In this document: positions 52,404 to 62,222 of the stretch, piece by piece
Layout: each line of letters starts with the position of its first letter
Position numbering within the stretch: position 1 is the first letter of the stretch
NCBI RefSeq assembly: GCF_003254565.1
Contig: NZ_QJRI01000161.1
Location: 25,376 to 89,375, forward strand
Reading direction: 5' to 3'
DNA length: 64,000 nucleotides
DNA from: Flavobacterium nitrogenifigens
Lineage (GTDB): Bacteria; Bacteroidota; Bacteroidia; Flavobacteriales; Flavobacteriaceae
Program-made: the position numbers and the translations under genes
Notes under the pieces: generated by a model
Told to the model about the DNA's origin: nothing
What the model saw: the letters and a program-made list of their open reading frames with translations, nothing else
The model's database searches: none

Positions 52404-53999
52404 ATGATAGATAGTACAGAAGTTAAAGCTTTTAATTTAATAAAAGAACTAAATAAAGAAGGAGGAAAAATTTATTATGAAAATAAAGAGATTTATATCA
52501 AATATCCTAAAGGTGTTGAAATAAGTCCCGGTTTAATCAGTAAGATAAAATTACATAAGCTGGATTTAATCTCCTATTTTGAAGGTTTTTCTAAAAAAGA
52601 AAATATACAGTCGCCGGATCAAAATAAAATTGAAGCAACAAAAATAATTCATGAGGGAGAAGAATATTATTTTATAACTCCTACAGAGAAATACTGGGTT
52701 GATGATAATGCAGACCGGGAATATAAGGAAAAGAATAAAGATCACGGTACGATTAAATTTAGCTATGAAATTTTGGGTGAATTTGATAAGGATGTCTTTA
52801 ATAAATCTATTTTGTTTCTAATTAATCGTAATGAAAGCTTGCGAACTACATTTCATAAGATCAATGAGAAGTTTTGCATGAAAGTATCTAATCAGAGTGT
52901 TTTAGAGTGTACTGAATATATCGATCTAAGAGGTCACGAAATCAGTGAATCTGAATTAAAAGATATTAGACGATTTAACGAACACAAATTTGATTTGAGT
53001 ACTGGGCCTCTAATTTTGGCTCGTTTGATTCAAATCGAAGATAAAAAATTTGTTATTTCATTCAATATACATCATGTTATTTCGGATATATATTCAAAAC
53101 AAATTCTTTTAAGGGATTTTATGGTAACGTATAATTCGTTTTTACAAAACAGAGAGCCAGAGTTGCCTACAGTGAAATATCATTTAAAAGAAAACCTTTA
53201 TTTAATCAATAAATTTATTGAAACTAACGCTGATTCAAATCGCAATTATTGGAATGATTTATATCCTAATTTACCCGATGAATTAATTATTCCATGTACT
53301 ACTAAAGTTGCAAATAAAGATGCAGAGAGAATAAAAGAGTCCAAAATATTTGATTATCCGGAAGATCTTTTTAAAAACATGAAATTGATAGCAAAAAAAG
53401 AGTCTACCAGTTTATTTGTCGTTTTGCAAACTTCCTTTAAAGCGTATTTTAATCATAAAACAAATCAAACCGATATGTTATTTGGAACATATTCATTTGG
53501 AAGAAATTTTGAGATTTCTGAAAATCAAATTGGATGTTATGCAAAAACAGTTTTGATAAGAACAATTTTTGATAAAAAAGATGACTTCATCAGTATGGTT
53601 AAGAAGGTTAAACAATCCAATAATGACATGAATGATTATCATGCATTTTCTTTAATGGACTCAATTGAAAAAAAATTACTTCCTAACCAATCTCTTACTG
53701 GAGGATTCTGGAAGATTAATATGCAATATGATGATGCTCAAGGAAATTATTTGAATAAATCAGATTACCAGGATGTAGTACAGAGACCCAATGTCGAGTA
53801 CAGAGAAATTGTAGATGATAAAGATCCTATTATGGCAATTGACATGGAATTATGGTTTGTTAATTCAGGTGATAATCTACAGCTAAATGTAGTTTATGAT
53901 AGTAGTCGATATGACTCTTTAGGGATTGAAAATTTCATACGCGATTATATTGATTTTAGTTCTAAAAAAATAATTGACATCGATGCTAACCAAATATAA
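52404..53999 (+). CDS. Free-standing NRPS condensation protein with TubC-like docking domain (531 aa)
   Basis: Residues ~5-60 (FNLIKELNKEGGKIYYENKE; IYIKYPKGVEISPGLISKI; LHKLDLISYF) match the TubC N-terminal docking pattern. Residues ~85-525 are a condensation domain with H223-H224-V-I-S-D228 (HHxxxDG-type motif, here ending DIYS). It follows the A-PCP gene by 29 nt. Docking domains recruit a protein from the end of another NRPS line, so this enzyme probably joins two separately encoded carriers. Confidence 0.85.
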   Translation: MIDSTEVKAFNLIKELNKEGGKIYYENKEIYIKYPKGVEISPGLISKIKLHKLDLISYFEGFSKKENIQSPDQNKIEATKIIHEGEEYYFITPTEKYWVDDNADREYKEKNKDHGTIKFSYEILGEFDKDVFNKSILFLINRNESLRTTFHKINEKFCMKVSNQSVLECTEYIDLRGHEISESELKDIRRFNEHKFDLSTGPLILARLIQIEDKKFVISFNIHHVISDIYSKQILLRDFMVTYNSFLQNREPELPTVKYHLKENLYLINKFIETNADSNRNYWNDLYPNLPDELIIPCTTKVANKDAERIKESKIFDYPEDLFKNMKLIAKKESTSLFVVLQTSFKAYFNHKTNQTDMLFGTYSFGRNFEISENQIGCYAKTVLIRTIFDKKDDFISMVKKVKQSNNDMNDYHAFSLMDSIEKKLLPNQSLTGGFWKINMQYDDAQGNYLNKSDYQDVVQRPNVEYREIVDDKDPIMAIDMELWFVNSGDNLQLNVVYDSSRYDSLGIENFIRDYIDFSSKKIIDIDANQI

Positions 54000-54057
54000 T
54001 ATTGGAGCCGGAATAAGTTTACAGATACAAGTAATTAAAGATTAATACAAAGTTCTT

Positions 54058-55185
54058 TTGAAAAATAAAATAGTAAAACCTGAATTTATTGGGGATTTTC
54101 CTGATACCCAAAATAGAATTGCTTTATTAGTACCTCAATTTAACGAAGATTCCAATTGTAATCTTGAGAATCGTTTAAAATATTTTATGAATATAGCGGA
54201 AACATATAAGGATTATATGGACGTTGTAATTATTGACGATGGCTCAACTGATGATAGTCTGGAAAAAATCAAATTATTCTTAGACCAAAATCCAAAATCT
54301 TTTTTTGCTGCGTCAGTAAATCCAAATGGTCAGAAAGTTGGAGCATTATTTTCAGTGAGTAAAGTAATTTCTCATGATTTCGTGATCTTAACAGACTTTG
54401 ATACTGATATAGTGGGATTTCATGAGGCATTTAAAGTTATTAACGAGATGGAATCCAATGTAATGGGATGCTATTTTAAAATGATTCCATTTGAAGGTTC
54501 CGGATTTGTGTTTAACTGGCAAAAACTGGAATATTCTTTAGCAAGAAGTCTATATTTTTTTCATAGAAAAGACCTTAGTGTCCCAGTCATGCCAGGTGCA
54601 GGATCGTGTTTTAGACGAGACATATTAAATACTATTTATAGTAATCATAGTGGTCTAAGAAACGGTGAAGACAGAGAAGCTACAGTAATTGGACTAAAAT
54701 TAGGATACAAAGTTATATATGTTGATTCTGTACTAACTCTAACAAGGCCTCCTTTGACACTTAGAAAATTAATTAAACAACGCGTTAGATGGAATCTGGG
54801 TTACATTGAAACTCTGGCTAAAGAAAGTGGATACTATAACTCGCAAATGTTAAAATTAAATATATTAGGAGTAAGAGTGATATTAGATTTTATTACTGTG
54901 TTATTTATAATTTTTTTACCTCTTACATTACTTATTATTGCTACGATAAATATAAATTATTTTTTATCAATGACCTTGATAATATACTTGTTCGGATTTT
55001 TTTCATGTGCAAGCTTTGTTCTTTTTTCATCAAACGAATTATCAGAACATAAAAAGAAACTCACCACAATTTTAAGTTTTCCAATTGTCAAAATATTAGT
55101 TGATTGTATTGCCTGGACTAGGGCGATTTTATCCTTTCTAAAAAATAATAGAATGGCTAAAGCTTTAAATGAAAGTGTTCTATAG
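54058..55185 (+). CDS. GT2 glycosyltransferase with C-terminal membrane segments (375 aa)
   Basis: Starts with TTG at 54058 (MKNKIVKPEF); the next ATG would remove conserved sequence. It shows GT-A motifs D60-D61-GSTDD, D113/D115/D117 (TDFDTD), G203-E204-D205 and Q241-R-V-R-W245, the processive GT2 signature, and two or three membrane helices from ~262 (ILDFITVLFIIFLPLTLLII). It would transfer an activated sugar at the inner membrane. Within an NRPS cluster it may build the glycan part of a glycolipid or glycopeptide. The acceptor is unknown. Confidence 0.85.
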   Translation: MKNKIVKPEFIGDFPDTQNRIALLVPQFNEDSNCNLENRLKYFMNIAETYKDYMDVVIIDDGSTDDSLEKIKLFLDQNPKSFFAASVNPNGQKVGALFSVSKVISHDFVILTDFDTDIVGFHEAFKVINEMESNVMGCYFKMIPFEGSGFVFNWQKLEYSLARSLYFFHRKDLSVPVMPGAGSCFRRDILNTIYSNHSGLRNGEDREATVIGLKLGYKVIYVDSVLTLTRPPLTLRKLIKQRVRWNLGYIETLAKESGYYNSQMLKLNILGVRVILDFITVLFIIFLPLTLLIIATININYFLSMTLIIYLFGFFSCASFVLFSSNELSEHKKKLTTILSFPIVKILVDCIAWTRAILSFLKNNRMAKALNESVL

Positions 55186-55275
55186 TTTTTTGAATTTTTA
55201 TTGATGATGTAATTTTAAGATACAGAATTACAACATTTATTTATTTACCTATTAATCATGCATAATTTTTAACAA

Positions 55276-56020
55276 ATGGATTACTCGGATTTAAAATCAA
55301 CAAGTTTATATACTAATTATTGAAAAAAAAAGATATTAAATAGAGATAAAAGTTTAATGTTGGGGTATGAAAGAAAATGCCTTTCTTCTATTTCTATCAA
55401 AGCTAATGAGCTGCATTATTTTAATAAGCTCACTAATAAAAATCAAATTGCACAATATAATGTGGTTACAGCTATTTATACCTTTCTACTAAATAAATTA
55501 ATTCTCGATTTTGATGGTTATATAGTTACAGGTTCTAATGATAAAAATATACCCTTGTTGTTATCATGTCAATCTGATTTAAAATTATCATTCAAAGAAT
55601 ACCTGCAAAAAGTAAAAGTAGAAATTTTAGAAACTTTAAAATATTCGGATTCCAATAATGAGACAGTAGTTGAAAAGCTTGGTATAGAAGATTTAAGACT
55701 TTTATCTAATTATTCTATTAATATAAATTCTAGTAACGATATTAATTGTAATGGAATATTGGTTGATTTGAAAATAAATGAAGATCAGGATTTCAAGATT
55801 CAAGTATATTATTTAGAGGGATTTGTAGATAAAATAATATTAGAATTATTAATCAAGAACTTTAATCGTTTTATAGTCGATTTAGAAGATAATATTGAAG
55901 TTTGTTTATCAGAATATGCAATAGTATCCGAAAAAGAAAGATTACAATTATTATTACAGTTCAATAATACAGAAGTAAATTAACCGAGAGACAAGACAAT
56001 CGTAGATTTATTTGAAGAGC
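55276..56020 (+). pseudogene. Decayed NRPS fragment (partial condensation domain plus A-domain start)
   Basis: Compared with the intact paralogue at 63218, codon 16 is TGA (55321-55323) where the paralogue has TGG (Trp), and codon 236 is TAA (55981-55983) where it has TAT (Tyr). The frame is otherwise intact, including the shared upstream sequence TGCATAATTTTTAACAA. After the second stop the peptide would continue PRDKTIVDLFEEQ, the usual A-domain opening, and similarity ends at about 56020. A 208-aa stretch remains open from 55357, but no start signal is evident. The A domain is lost, and the next gene supplies one. Confidence 0.85.
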
Positions 56021-56159
56021 AGGGGTATTTTGCAACAATTCATACCAAATAGTTAATGCTTGTTTTTGAATTTGATGTTAATAATGAATCTTTTATTACG
56101 AAAACGTTGTAATCGGTCAAGTAAGGTTGGTGTTTTTATATTTTTCAATGTTTTTTTTT

Positions 56160-56349
56160 TTGAAATATGTAAAAAAAATATTTTTTTTCTTTTTCTCTAA
56201 AAGCTTTTAAATTAATCTATTGCATACTGTGATAAATTGGTATTATGAGATTTTTACATTTTATAAGAAAAAAATACTTCTGAATGTGGAAAACCGTAAA
56301 GATTTACTTAATAATCGTTTTACATTAGCAAAATTAATTATGAATATTT
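56160..56349 (+). promoter_or_regulatory. Duplicated leader/promoter region, copy 2 (second NRPS gene)
   Basis: GTGGAAAACCGTAAA (56286-56300) lies 20 nt upstream of TACATTAG (56321-56328), the same spacing as copy 1, and the gene starts ~148 nt on. The rest of 56021-56475 holds no gene. Confidence 0.55.
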
Positions 56350-56475
56350 AAATTATTTTAATAATAATTTAGGTAAAATTCTGGTATAATGAGGGCGAAA
56401 GTAAGGAATACTGTGCTATTGTAAAATTAAGCGAAAAGACAGGATCGTGCCTTAAAAAGTAAGAATATAAAATTT

Positions 56476-59400
56476 ATGGATGAGAATACGATAATAGACT
56501 TATTTAACGAACAAGTTGTAAAAACGCCAAATAAAATAGCTTTAGTTGTTGAAGGTAAGTGTTTGACATATAAATTTTTAGATGATAATTCTAATCAATT
56601 AGCTAATTACCTTTTAGAAAATTGTGAAATTCAACTGGAAGATTTAGTTGGAATAAAATTAAATCGGGACGAATGGATGATAATTTCATTGTTAGGAATA
56701 TTAAAATCAGGTGCAGCTTATGTACCAATTGACCTTCATTACCCAAAGCAACGTCAGGATTTTATTGAAAAAGATACTAAATGTAAGATAATTATAAATC
56801 AGGAATTCTTAGAGAAATTCAATTTAGTATCTTCTTCTTATTCTGATCATAAGCCAGCCAATGTACTTGTTTCATCTCGAAATCTTGCATACGTAATCTA
56901 TACTTCAGGATCAACAGGAAAGCCTAAAGGAGTTATGATTGAACACAGAAGCGTTGTTTCTTTTTTAAGTCGCATTGATGTTCAATTAGGGTTTAAAGAT
57001 TTAGACATCGTTGCAGCCACAACAAACGTGACTTTTGATATCTCAGTACTTGAGATATTTGGAACATTATGTTTAGGAAAGAAAATGATTTTGATATCAG
57101 AAGACAAATTATTTGATTCTGATTTATTTGTTGAAGAAATAATAAAAAACAAGGTAGAAGTATTGCAGCTTACGCCTTCGAGACTACAACAGATATCCAA
57201 TACATTGTTTAAATCACCTCTTCTGCATCTTCAGAAATTATTGGTAGGAGGAGAAGCATTTCCAAAAGAAATGTATAATCTCTTGAGCAGAAATATAAAT
57301 TTAGAGACTATAAATGTTTATGGTCCTACAGAAACTACCATTTGGAGTAGCTTTCTTGATATTAAATCAACGAAAAGGCTTTCTATAGGAAAGCCTTTTG
57401 AGAATGAATACATCTATATATTAAACGATAAATTGTTGCCTCAACCCATAGGTGTAGCTGGAGAATTGCATATAGGAGGCGCAGGCCTTGCTCGTGGTTA
57501 CTTAAATCTTCCGGAATTGACCATGGATAAATTCATAAAGAATCCATTTATAAAAGGAGATCGTTTATACAAAACAGGGGACTTGGGTAGATGGCTCACT
57601 GATGGTCGTATTGAGTATATGGGTAGGAAAGACCATCAGTTGAAAGTTCGGGGCTATCGCATTGAGGTTGGGGAGATTGAAAGTGTATTACTTCGCGTTC
57701 CAGAGATCACCGATGCAGTAGTTTTACCCTACATAAAAGACGGTTTAGTAACAGAACTTATTGCATATTTCGTATCAAATAAAGAGTACGACATCAAGAC
57801 CTTAAGAACACATTTAGGTCAAGATCTTCCGGATTACATGATCCCGGGACACTATGTCCGAATGGACATTATGCCATTAATGATAAATGGCAAAATTGAT
57901 AAGAGATCTCTTCCTGATCCGACAGATCTTGGAGTGAATAGTGGAGTAGAGTATGAAGCTCCACGCAATGATATAGAGGAACGACTTGTGAAAATTTGGC
58001 AAGAAACGTTAGGAAGAGATAGAATAGGGGTAAATTATGACTTTTTTGAAATTGGCGGCCATAGCCTAAATGCTACCAGCATGTTGAATAAAATCCGTAA
58101 GGAGTTTGACGTAGAAATTTCCTTTAGCCAATTTTTCGCGAACAGTAAAATTTCTCTAATATCAGAGTACATAAATAAAAAGAGCAATGAAAAGATTAGA
58201 GAGGTTCCATTGTTTCAAAAACCCACTGTTACAGAGTATGAAAATTTTTCTGACCAGGAATATTTTGATGTTTTCCATCAGCAGGAAAAAGAATATATGA
58301 GGAGAAGAATCCTGGATGTAAACAATTCATATAATATGTCCTTTTATGTTCTGTTTGAGAAATTAGACACTTATATTCTGGAAAAAGTAATCCAAACTAT
58401 TTTTGAAAGACATGAAAGTTTAAGGACTTCATTTAAAATGAAAGAAAACATATTGAAACAACATATAACGAAAAACTTTTCCAAAATACCAATAGAATAT
58501 ATCGATGTCGCAGGTGAGAAAAATAAGGATGAGTTGATTATGGCCATTCGTCAAAATGCAAGCAACACAGAATTTGATTTAGAGAAAGCACCTTTGGCTT
58601 ATTTGCAGGTTGTGAAATATTCTGAAGAACTGTCAGGACTACTTTTTACTTTAAATCATACAATTTCTGACGATGTTTCCATGAGAAATCTAAAAAATGA
58701 AATTCAAACGCTTTATGATGCCTATTTAAAAGGAAAGGATTCCCCGCTGGCACCTATTAAATTTCAATATAAAGATTATGCCATGTGGGTAAATACGTTT
58801 TTGAAAAGTGAAAAGTGGTCAGCATCAAAGAAAAACTATTTATCTAAAATTTTACAAAGTATTGAGCGTACAAAAAAGGAGAATGCCCAAGGTAAATGCA
58901 TATCCTCCAGAATACAGACAAAAGAAGTATGTTCCTATAGAAAAAATTTGACAGATGAATTATTACAAAATCTTTCGGACGGAAAAAGTATAAAACAGTT
59001 TGAAGATGCGTATGGTACCATTGTTAATCTGGTTGCAGATAAAGGAGCAGTATACAAGATGATTATTAAAGAACCGCTATTCAGTAAACTTAAGGATATG
59101 GCCTCTTTAAATGGATCCAGTTTATTTGTAAATATTATTGCAATGTTATCACTTGCCTTTTATAAATCAAAAGATGTTAAGGATAGCAGGATATATATTC
59201 CATTTTCCACGAGAGTATTTGAAGAGTTTGAACCCATCGTCGGATGGCTTACTTCTGAAATAATTTTACCTATATCGGTAAATGAATCCTTGCTTTTCAG
59301 AAATTTTGCTGAACAGGTGGCTAAGGAAGTATTTGAAAATTCAGATTATAGATTCTACTCTTATGAAAAAATTCTTAACGACACAGATGCCCCTTTACAT

Positions 59401-59700
59401 CTTTTAGCACCGGTTTCCTTCAATTTCGTTGTACATAATGAAACTGATCTCACAAATTTTGATGAAGGGCACCGTCAAAACGGATCTGGACATTTTGATT
59501 TTAAGTTAGAAGCCACACAGTATAAAAATGCTTTAAATTTTAATGTTGAATATAATTTGAAAGCGTATCAAGCCAGTGATATAGAAAATATAATGAATAT
59601 TTATGTTGGCATCATAGAAATTTTGACAGAAAATTCAAATCTATTTGTATCAGAAATTATGGGGGATAAATCTATTTCTTTAGATGTTTTAGCTAACTAG
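56476..59700 (+). CDS. NRPS A-PCP-C protein (1074 aa)
   Basis: Residues 1-500 are an adenylation domain closely paralogous to that at 50617 (start MDENTIIDLFNEQVVKTPN; YTSGSTGKPKG; NVYGPTETT), with the same specificity code D-I-L-Q-L-G-V-I-W (glycine-like). PCP: S530 in EIGGHSLNATS. Condensation domain ~590-1065 with N727-H728-T-I-S-D732, where the first His of HHxxxD is Asn while the second, catalytic His remains. The C domain at the C-terminus would pass the chain to a downstream acceptor. It has its own leader copy. Confidence 0.88.
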   Translation: MDENTIIDLFNEQVVKTPNKIALVVEGKCLTYKFLDDNSNQLANYLLENCEIQLEDLVGIKLNRDEWMIISLLGILKSGAAYVPIDLHYPKQRQDFIEKDTKCKIIINQEFLEKFNLVSSSYSDHKPANVLVSSRNLAYVIYTSGSTGKPKGVMIEHRSVVSFLSRIDVQLGFKDLDIVAATTNVTFDISVLEIFGTLCLGKKMILISEDKLFDSDLFVEEIIKNKVEVLQLTPSRLQQISNTLFKSPLLHLQKLLVGGEAFPKEMYNLLSRNINLETINVYGPTETTIWSSFLDIKSTKRLSIGKPFENEYIYILNDKLLPQPIGVAGELHIGGAGLARGYLNLPELTMDKFIKNPFIKGDRLYKTGDLGRWLTDGRIEYMGRKDHQLKVRGYRIEVGEIESVLLRVPEITDAVVLPYIKDGLVTELIAYFVSNKEYDIKTLRTHLGQDLPDYMIPGHYVRMDIMPLMINGKIDKRSLPDPTDLGVNSGVEYEAPRNDIEERLVKIWQETLGRDRIGVNYDFFEIGGHSLNATSMLNKIRKEFDVEISFSQFFANSKISLISEYINKKSNEKIREVPLFQKPTVTEYENFSDQEYFDVFHQQEKEYMRRRILDVNNSYNMSFYVLFEKLDTYILEKVIQTIFERHESLRTSFKMKENILKQHITKNFSKIPIEYIDVAGEKNKDELIMAIRQNASNTEFDLEKAPLAYLQVVKYSEELSGLLFTLNHTISDDVSMRNLKNEIQTLYDAYLKGKDSPLAPIKFQYKDYAMWVNTFLKSEKWSASKKNYLSKILQSIERTKKENAQGKCISSRIQTKEVCSYRKNLTDELLQNLSDGKSIKQFEDAYGTIVNLVADKGAVYKMIIKEPLFSKLKDMASLNGSSLFVNIIAMLSLAFYKSKDVKDSRIYIPFSTRVFEEFEPIVGWLTSEIILPISVNESLLFRNFAEQVAKEVFENSDYRFYSYEKILNDTDAPLHLLAPVSFNFVVHNETDLTNFDEGHRQNGSGHFDFKLEATQYKNALNFNVEYNLKAYQASDIENIMNIYVGIIEILTENSNLFVSEIMGDKSISLDVLAN

Positions 59701-59981
59701 AATTTTGAAAATTACTTGGGATAACTTCTAGTCTGTGACTTAATTTGTTTATGGCGATATGAATTAATACAGAGATTTGTAAGTATTGAGATCTTTTTTT
59801 GTTACGAATAATACTTTCTATAATTGTGTTAGAACTAACTAAAACAGAAAGTTAATTTGTTTAAATTTTACTGTGTGAACTTCAAAACTTTTGAAAACGA
59901 CCCAAATAATATGTAATGTTTCATAATTTACTTTTCGAGTAGTTGAAAAAAAATTATTAGTATTAATTAATCTTAATAAAA
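59701..59981. other. Intergenic region before the trehalose gene
   Basis: 281 AT-rich bases. No gene, hairpin or copy of the NRPS leader was recognised. Confidence 0.4.
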
Positions 59982-62204
59982 ATGCGCTTAATTATTGTTT
60001 CCAATAGATTACCTATAACTATCGATAGGTCAAATAAAAGTGGATTTAAAAGAAGTATTGGAGGTTTAGTGACCGGTATTCTATCTTATATCAATAAAAT
60101 AAAGTCTGGGGTTTCAGAATTTGAGGACTATTTATGGATTGGGTGGGCAGGAAAATCTATAATTGAAAGTGAGCAGGAAGCTATAAAAAGAGAATACAAA
60201 GAGAATTACAAATATGTTCCTATATTTCTAGACGAGAAAGTTCAGAAGGGATTTTATGAAGAGTATTGTAATAAAGTTATTTGGCCTTTGTTTCATTATT
60301 TTCAAGACTTTGCAGATTATAAAAAATCCTCATGGGATTGCTATAAACAGGCAAATGTAATTTTCTATAACACTATTAAGGAGCAAATAAAGAAAGATGA
60401 TTTCATTTGGATTCATGATTATCATTTGATGTTACTACCACAAATGATTCGGAATGATTTTCCAAATGTTAAAATTTCTTTTTTTTTACATATTCCTTTT
60501 CCCAGTTATGATATTTTCAGGTTATTACCTTTGGAAAATCAGCAAGCCATCCTTAATGGATTGCTAGGGGCAGATGTTATTGGTGTGCATACAATAGACT
60601 ATGCTCAAGAATTTCAGAAAACTATTTCAAAGGTTCTGAATTTTAAAGCTGTACAAAATATAATTAATCTAGGTGATCGATTTTCAAAGATTGATATTTT
60701 TCCTATGGGAATAGATTATAAAGCAATAAAAGAAATTTCTATCAGCGAAGCGTGCAGTCAAAAAAAGAAAATCACAAAAGAAAGATTAAAAAATTATAAA
60801 ATAATTTTATCAGTAGATAGACTTGATTATACAAAAGGTATAATTAATCGTTTAGAAGCTTACTATAATTTATTATTGGAATACCCAGAATGGATTGAAA
60901 AAGTAATATTAAAGCTTGTTATTGCTCCATCTAGAAGAGAAATTGATTCTTATAAAAAAGTTAAGAGGGCAATAGACGAATGTGTGGGTAAAATTAACGG
61001 GAGATTTAGTTCAGATAATTGGATCCCTGTAGAATATCAATATTCCCAATTAAACCTTGTTGAGCTATGTGCTTTATATGGAATTAGTGATGTTGGATTA
61101 GTTACTCCGTTGCGTGATGGCATGAATTTAATGGCAAAAGAATTTATAGCGGCCAATAGCCCTGATCAAGGGGTCTTAATTTTAAGTGAAACAGCTGGAG
61201 CAGTAAATGAGTTATTTGATGCAATCTCAATTAATCCATTTTCTGTAGACGAAATTACTTCAGCTATACATAAGGCATTAACGATGTCTAAAAAGGAAAT
61301 ACAACTGAGAAACGAGAGAATGCATTTGAGACTAAGTTCTTATGATGTAAGTTCATGGGCAAATGAAATTATACAAACTACTCAGGAAGTAAATAGCTCA
61401 AAGGTATCATTATTGAAAATTGGAATTAAAGATGATAAAAAAAAGAATATGCTCCAGCATTATAAGGAGGCAAAATCATCCGTATTTTTTCTAGATTATG
61501 ATGGGACACTTTCACCCATAGATCGTAATCGAATTGAAGCAGAGCCAACACAAGCAATTTTAGATACAATTGAAATGTTTTCCAGTAGAGAGGATACGGA
61601 TGTTGTTATCATAAGTGGACGAGACAAACTAACACTATGGAAATGGTTTGCACACCTTAATGTCGATTTTGGAGCTGATCTTGGAGCTTGGATTTCAGAA
61701 AAGTCCGATTGGAAGTTATTAGGCGATTTTAATACAGATTGGAAAAAACAAGTTGCACAAACAGTATCTCGATATGTAGATAAACTACCAAATTCCTTGA
61801 TTGAAATAAAAACATTTTCAATAGTCTGGGATTATAGAATGGCTTGTTCTGAGCTTAGGGAACTACGAATTACTGAACTTATTACTGAACTAAAAAACAA
61901 TGATAAGATAACGGATAAAGTTGATTTTATTACTGGAGAAAATACGTTTACAGTTCAAAGTAAGGGGACTGGTAAAGGGAATGCAGCTACCTACTGGCTG
62001 TCCAAAAAGAAATATGATTTTATTCTTGCAGCTGGGGATGATGATTCTGATGAAGAATTATTTGAATCAATTCCCAAATATGGGTATTCTATTAAAGTTG
62101 GGAAGGGAAAGACAGTTGCTAATCATAGATTAAAGGATCATGATGCAATAATAAAATTATTAGATGCACTCGGTCATTGTAAGAGTCAGAGCAAATTAGT
62201 TTAA
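59982..62204 (+). CDS. Fused trehalose-6-phosphate synthase/phosphatase (740 aa)
   Basis: N-terminal OtsA-type GT20 domain (~1-460) with LIIVSNRLPITID, GGLVTGI, WIGWAG, IHDYHLMLLPQMIR, LDYTKGI and VTPLRDGMNLMAKEF; C-terminal OtsB-type HAD phosphatase (~490-735) with FFLDYDGTLSPI, ISGRDKL and AAGDDDSDEELFE. It makes trehalose-6-phosphate from a nucleoside-diphosphate glucose and glucose-6-phosphate, then trehalose. TPS/TPP fusions are ordinary in Bacteroidota, but placement inside this NRPS and glycosyltransferase cluster is notable and may indicate trehalose as a building block. Confidence 0.93.
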   Translation: MRLIIVSNRLPITIDRSNKSGFKRSIGGLVTGILSYINKIKSGVSEFEDYLWIGWAGKSIIESEQEAIKREYKENYKYVPIFLDEKVQKGFYEEYCNKVIWPLFHYFQDFADYKKSSWDCYKQANVIFYNTIKEQIKKDDFIWIHDYHLMLLPQMIRNDFPNVKISFFLHIPFPSYDIFRLLPLENQQAILNGLLGADVIGVHTIDYAQEFQKTISKVLNFKAVQNIINLGDRFSKIDIFPMGIDYKAIKEISISEACSQKKKITKERLKNYKIILSVDRLDYTKGIINRLEAYYNLLLEYPEWIEKVILKLVIAPSRREIDSYKKVKRAIDECVGKINGRFSSDNWIPVEYQYSQLNLVELCALYGISDVGLVTPLRDGMNLMAKEFIAANSPDQGVLILSETAGAVNELFDAISINPFSVDEITSAIHKALTMSKKEIQLRNERMHLRLSSYDVSSWANEIIQTTQEVNSSKVSLLKIGIKDDKKKNMLQHYKEAKSSVFFLDYDGTLSPIDRNRIEAEPTQAILDTIEMFSSREDTDVVIISGRDKLTLWKWFAHLNVDFGADLGAWISEKSDWKLLGDFNTDWKKQVAQTVSRYVDKLPNSLIEIKTFSIVWDYRMACSELRELRITELITELKNNDKITDKVDFITGENTFTVQSKGTGKGNAATYWLSKKKYDFILAAGDDDSDEELFESIPKYGYSIKVGKGKTVANHRLKDHDAIIKLLDALGHCKSQSKLV

Positions 62205-62222
62205 TTAATTCAAAATATTTTC

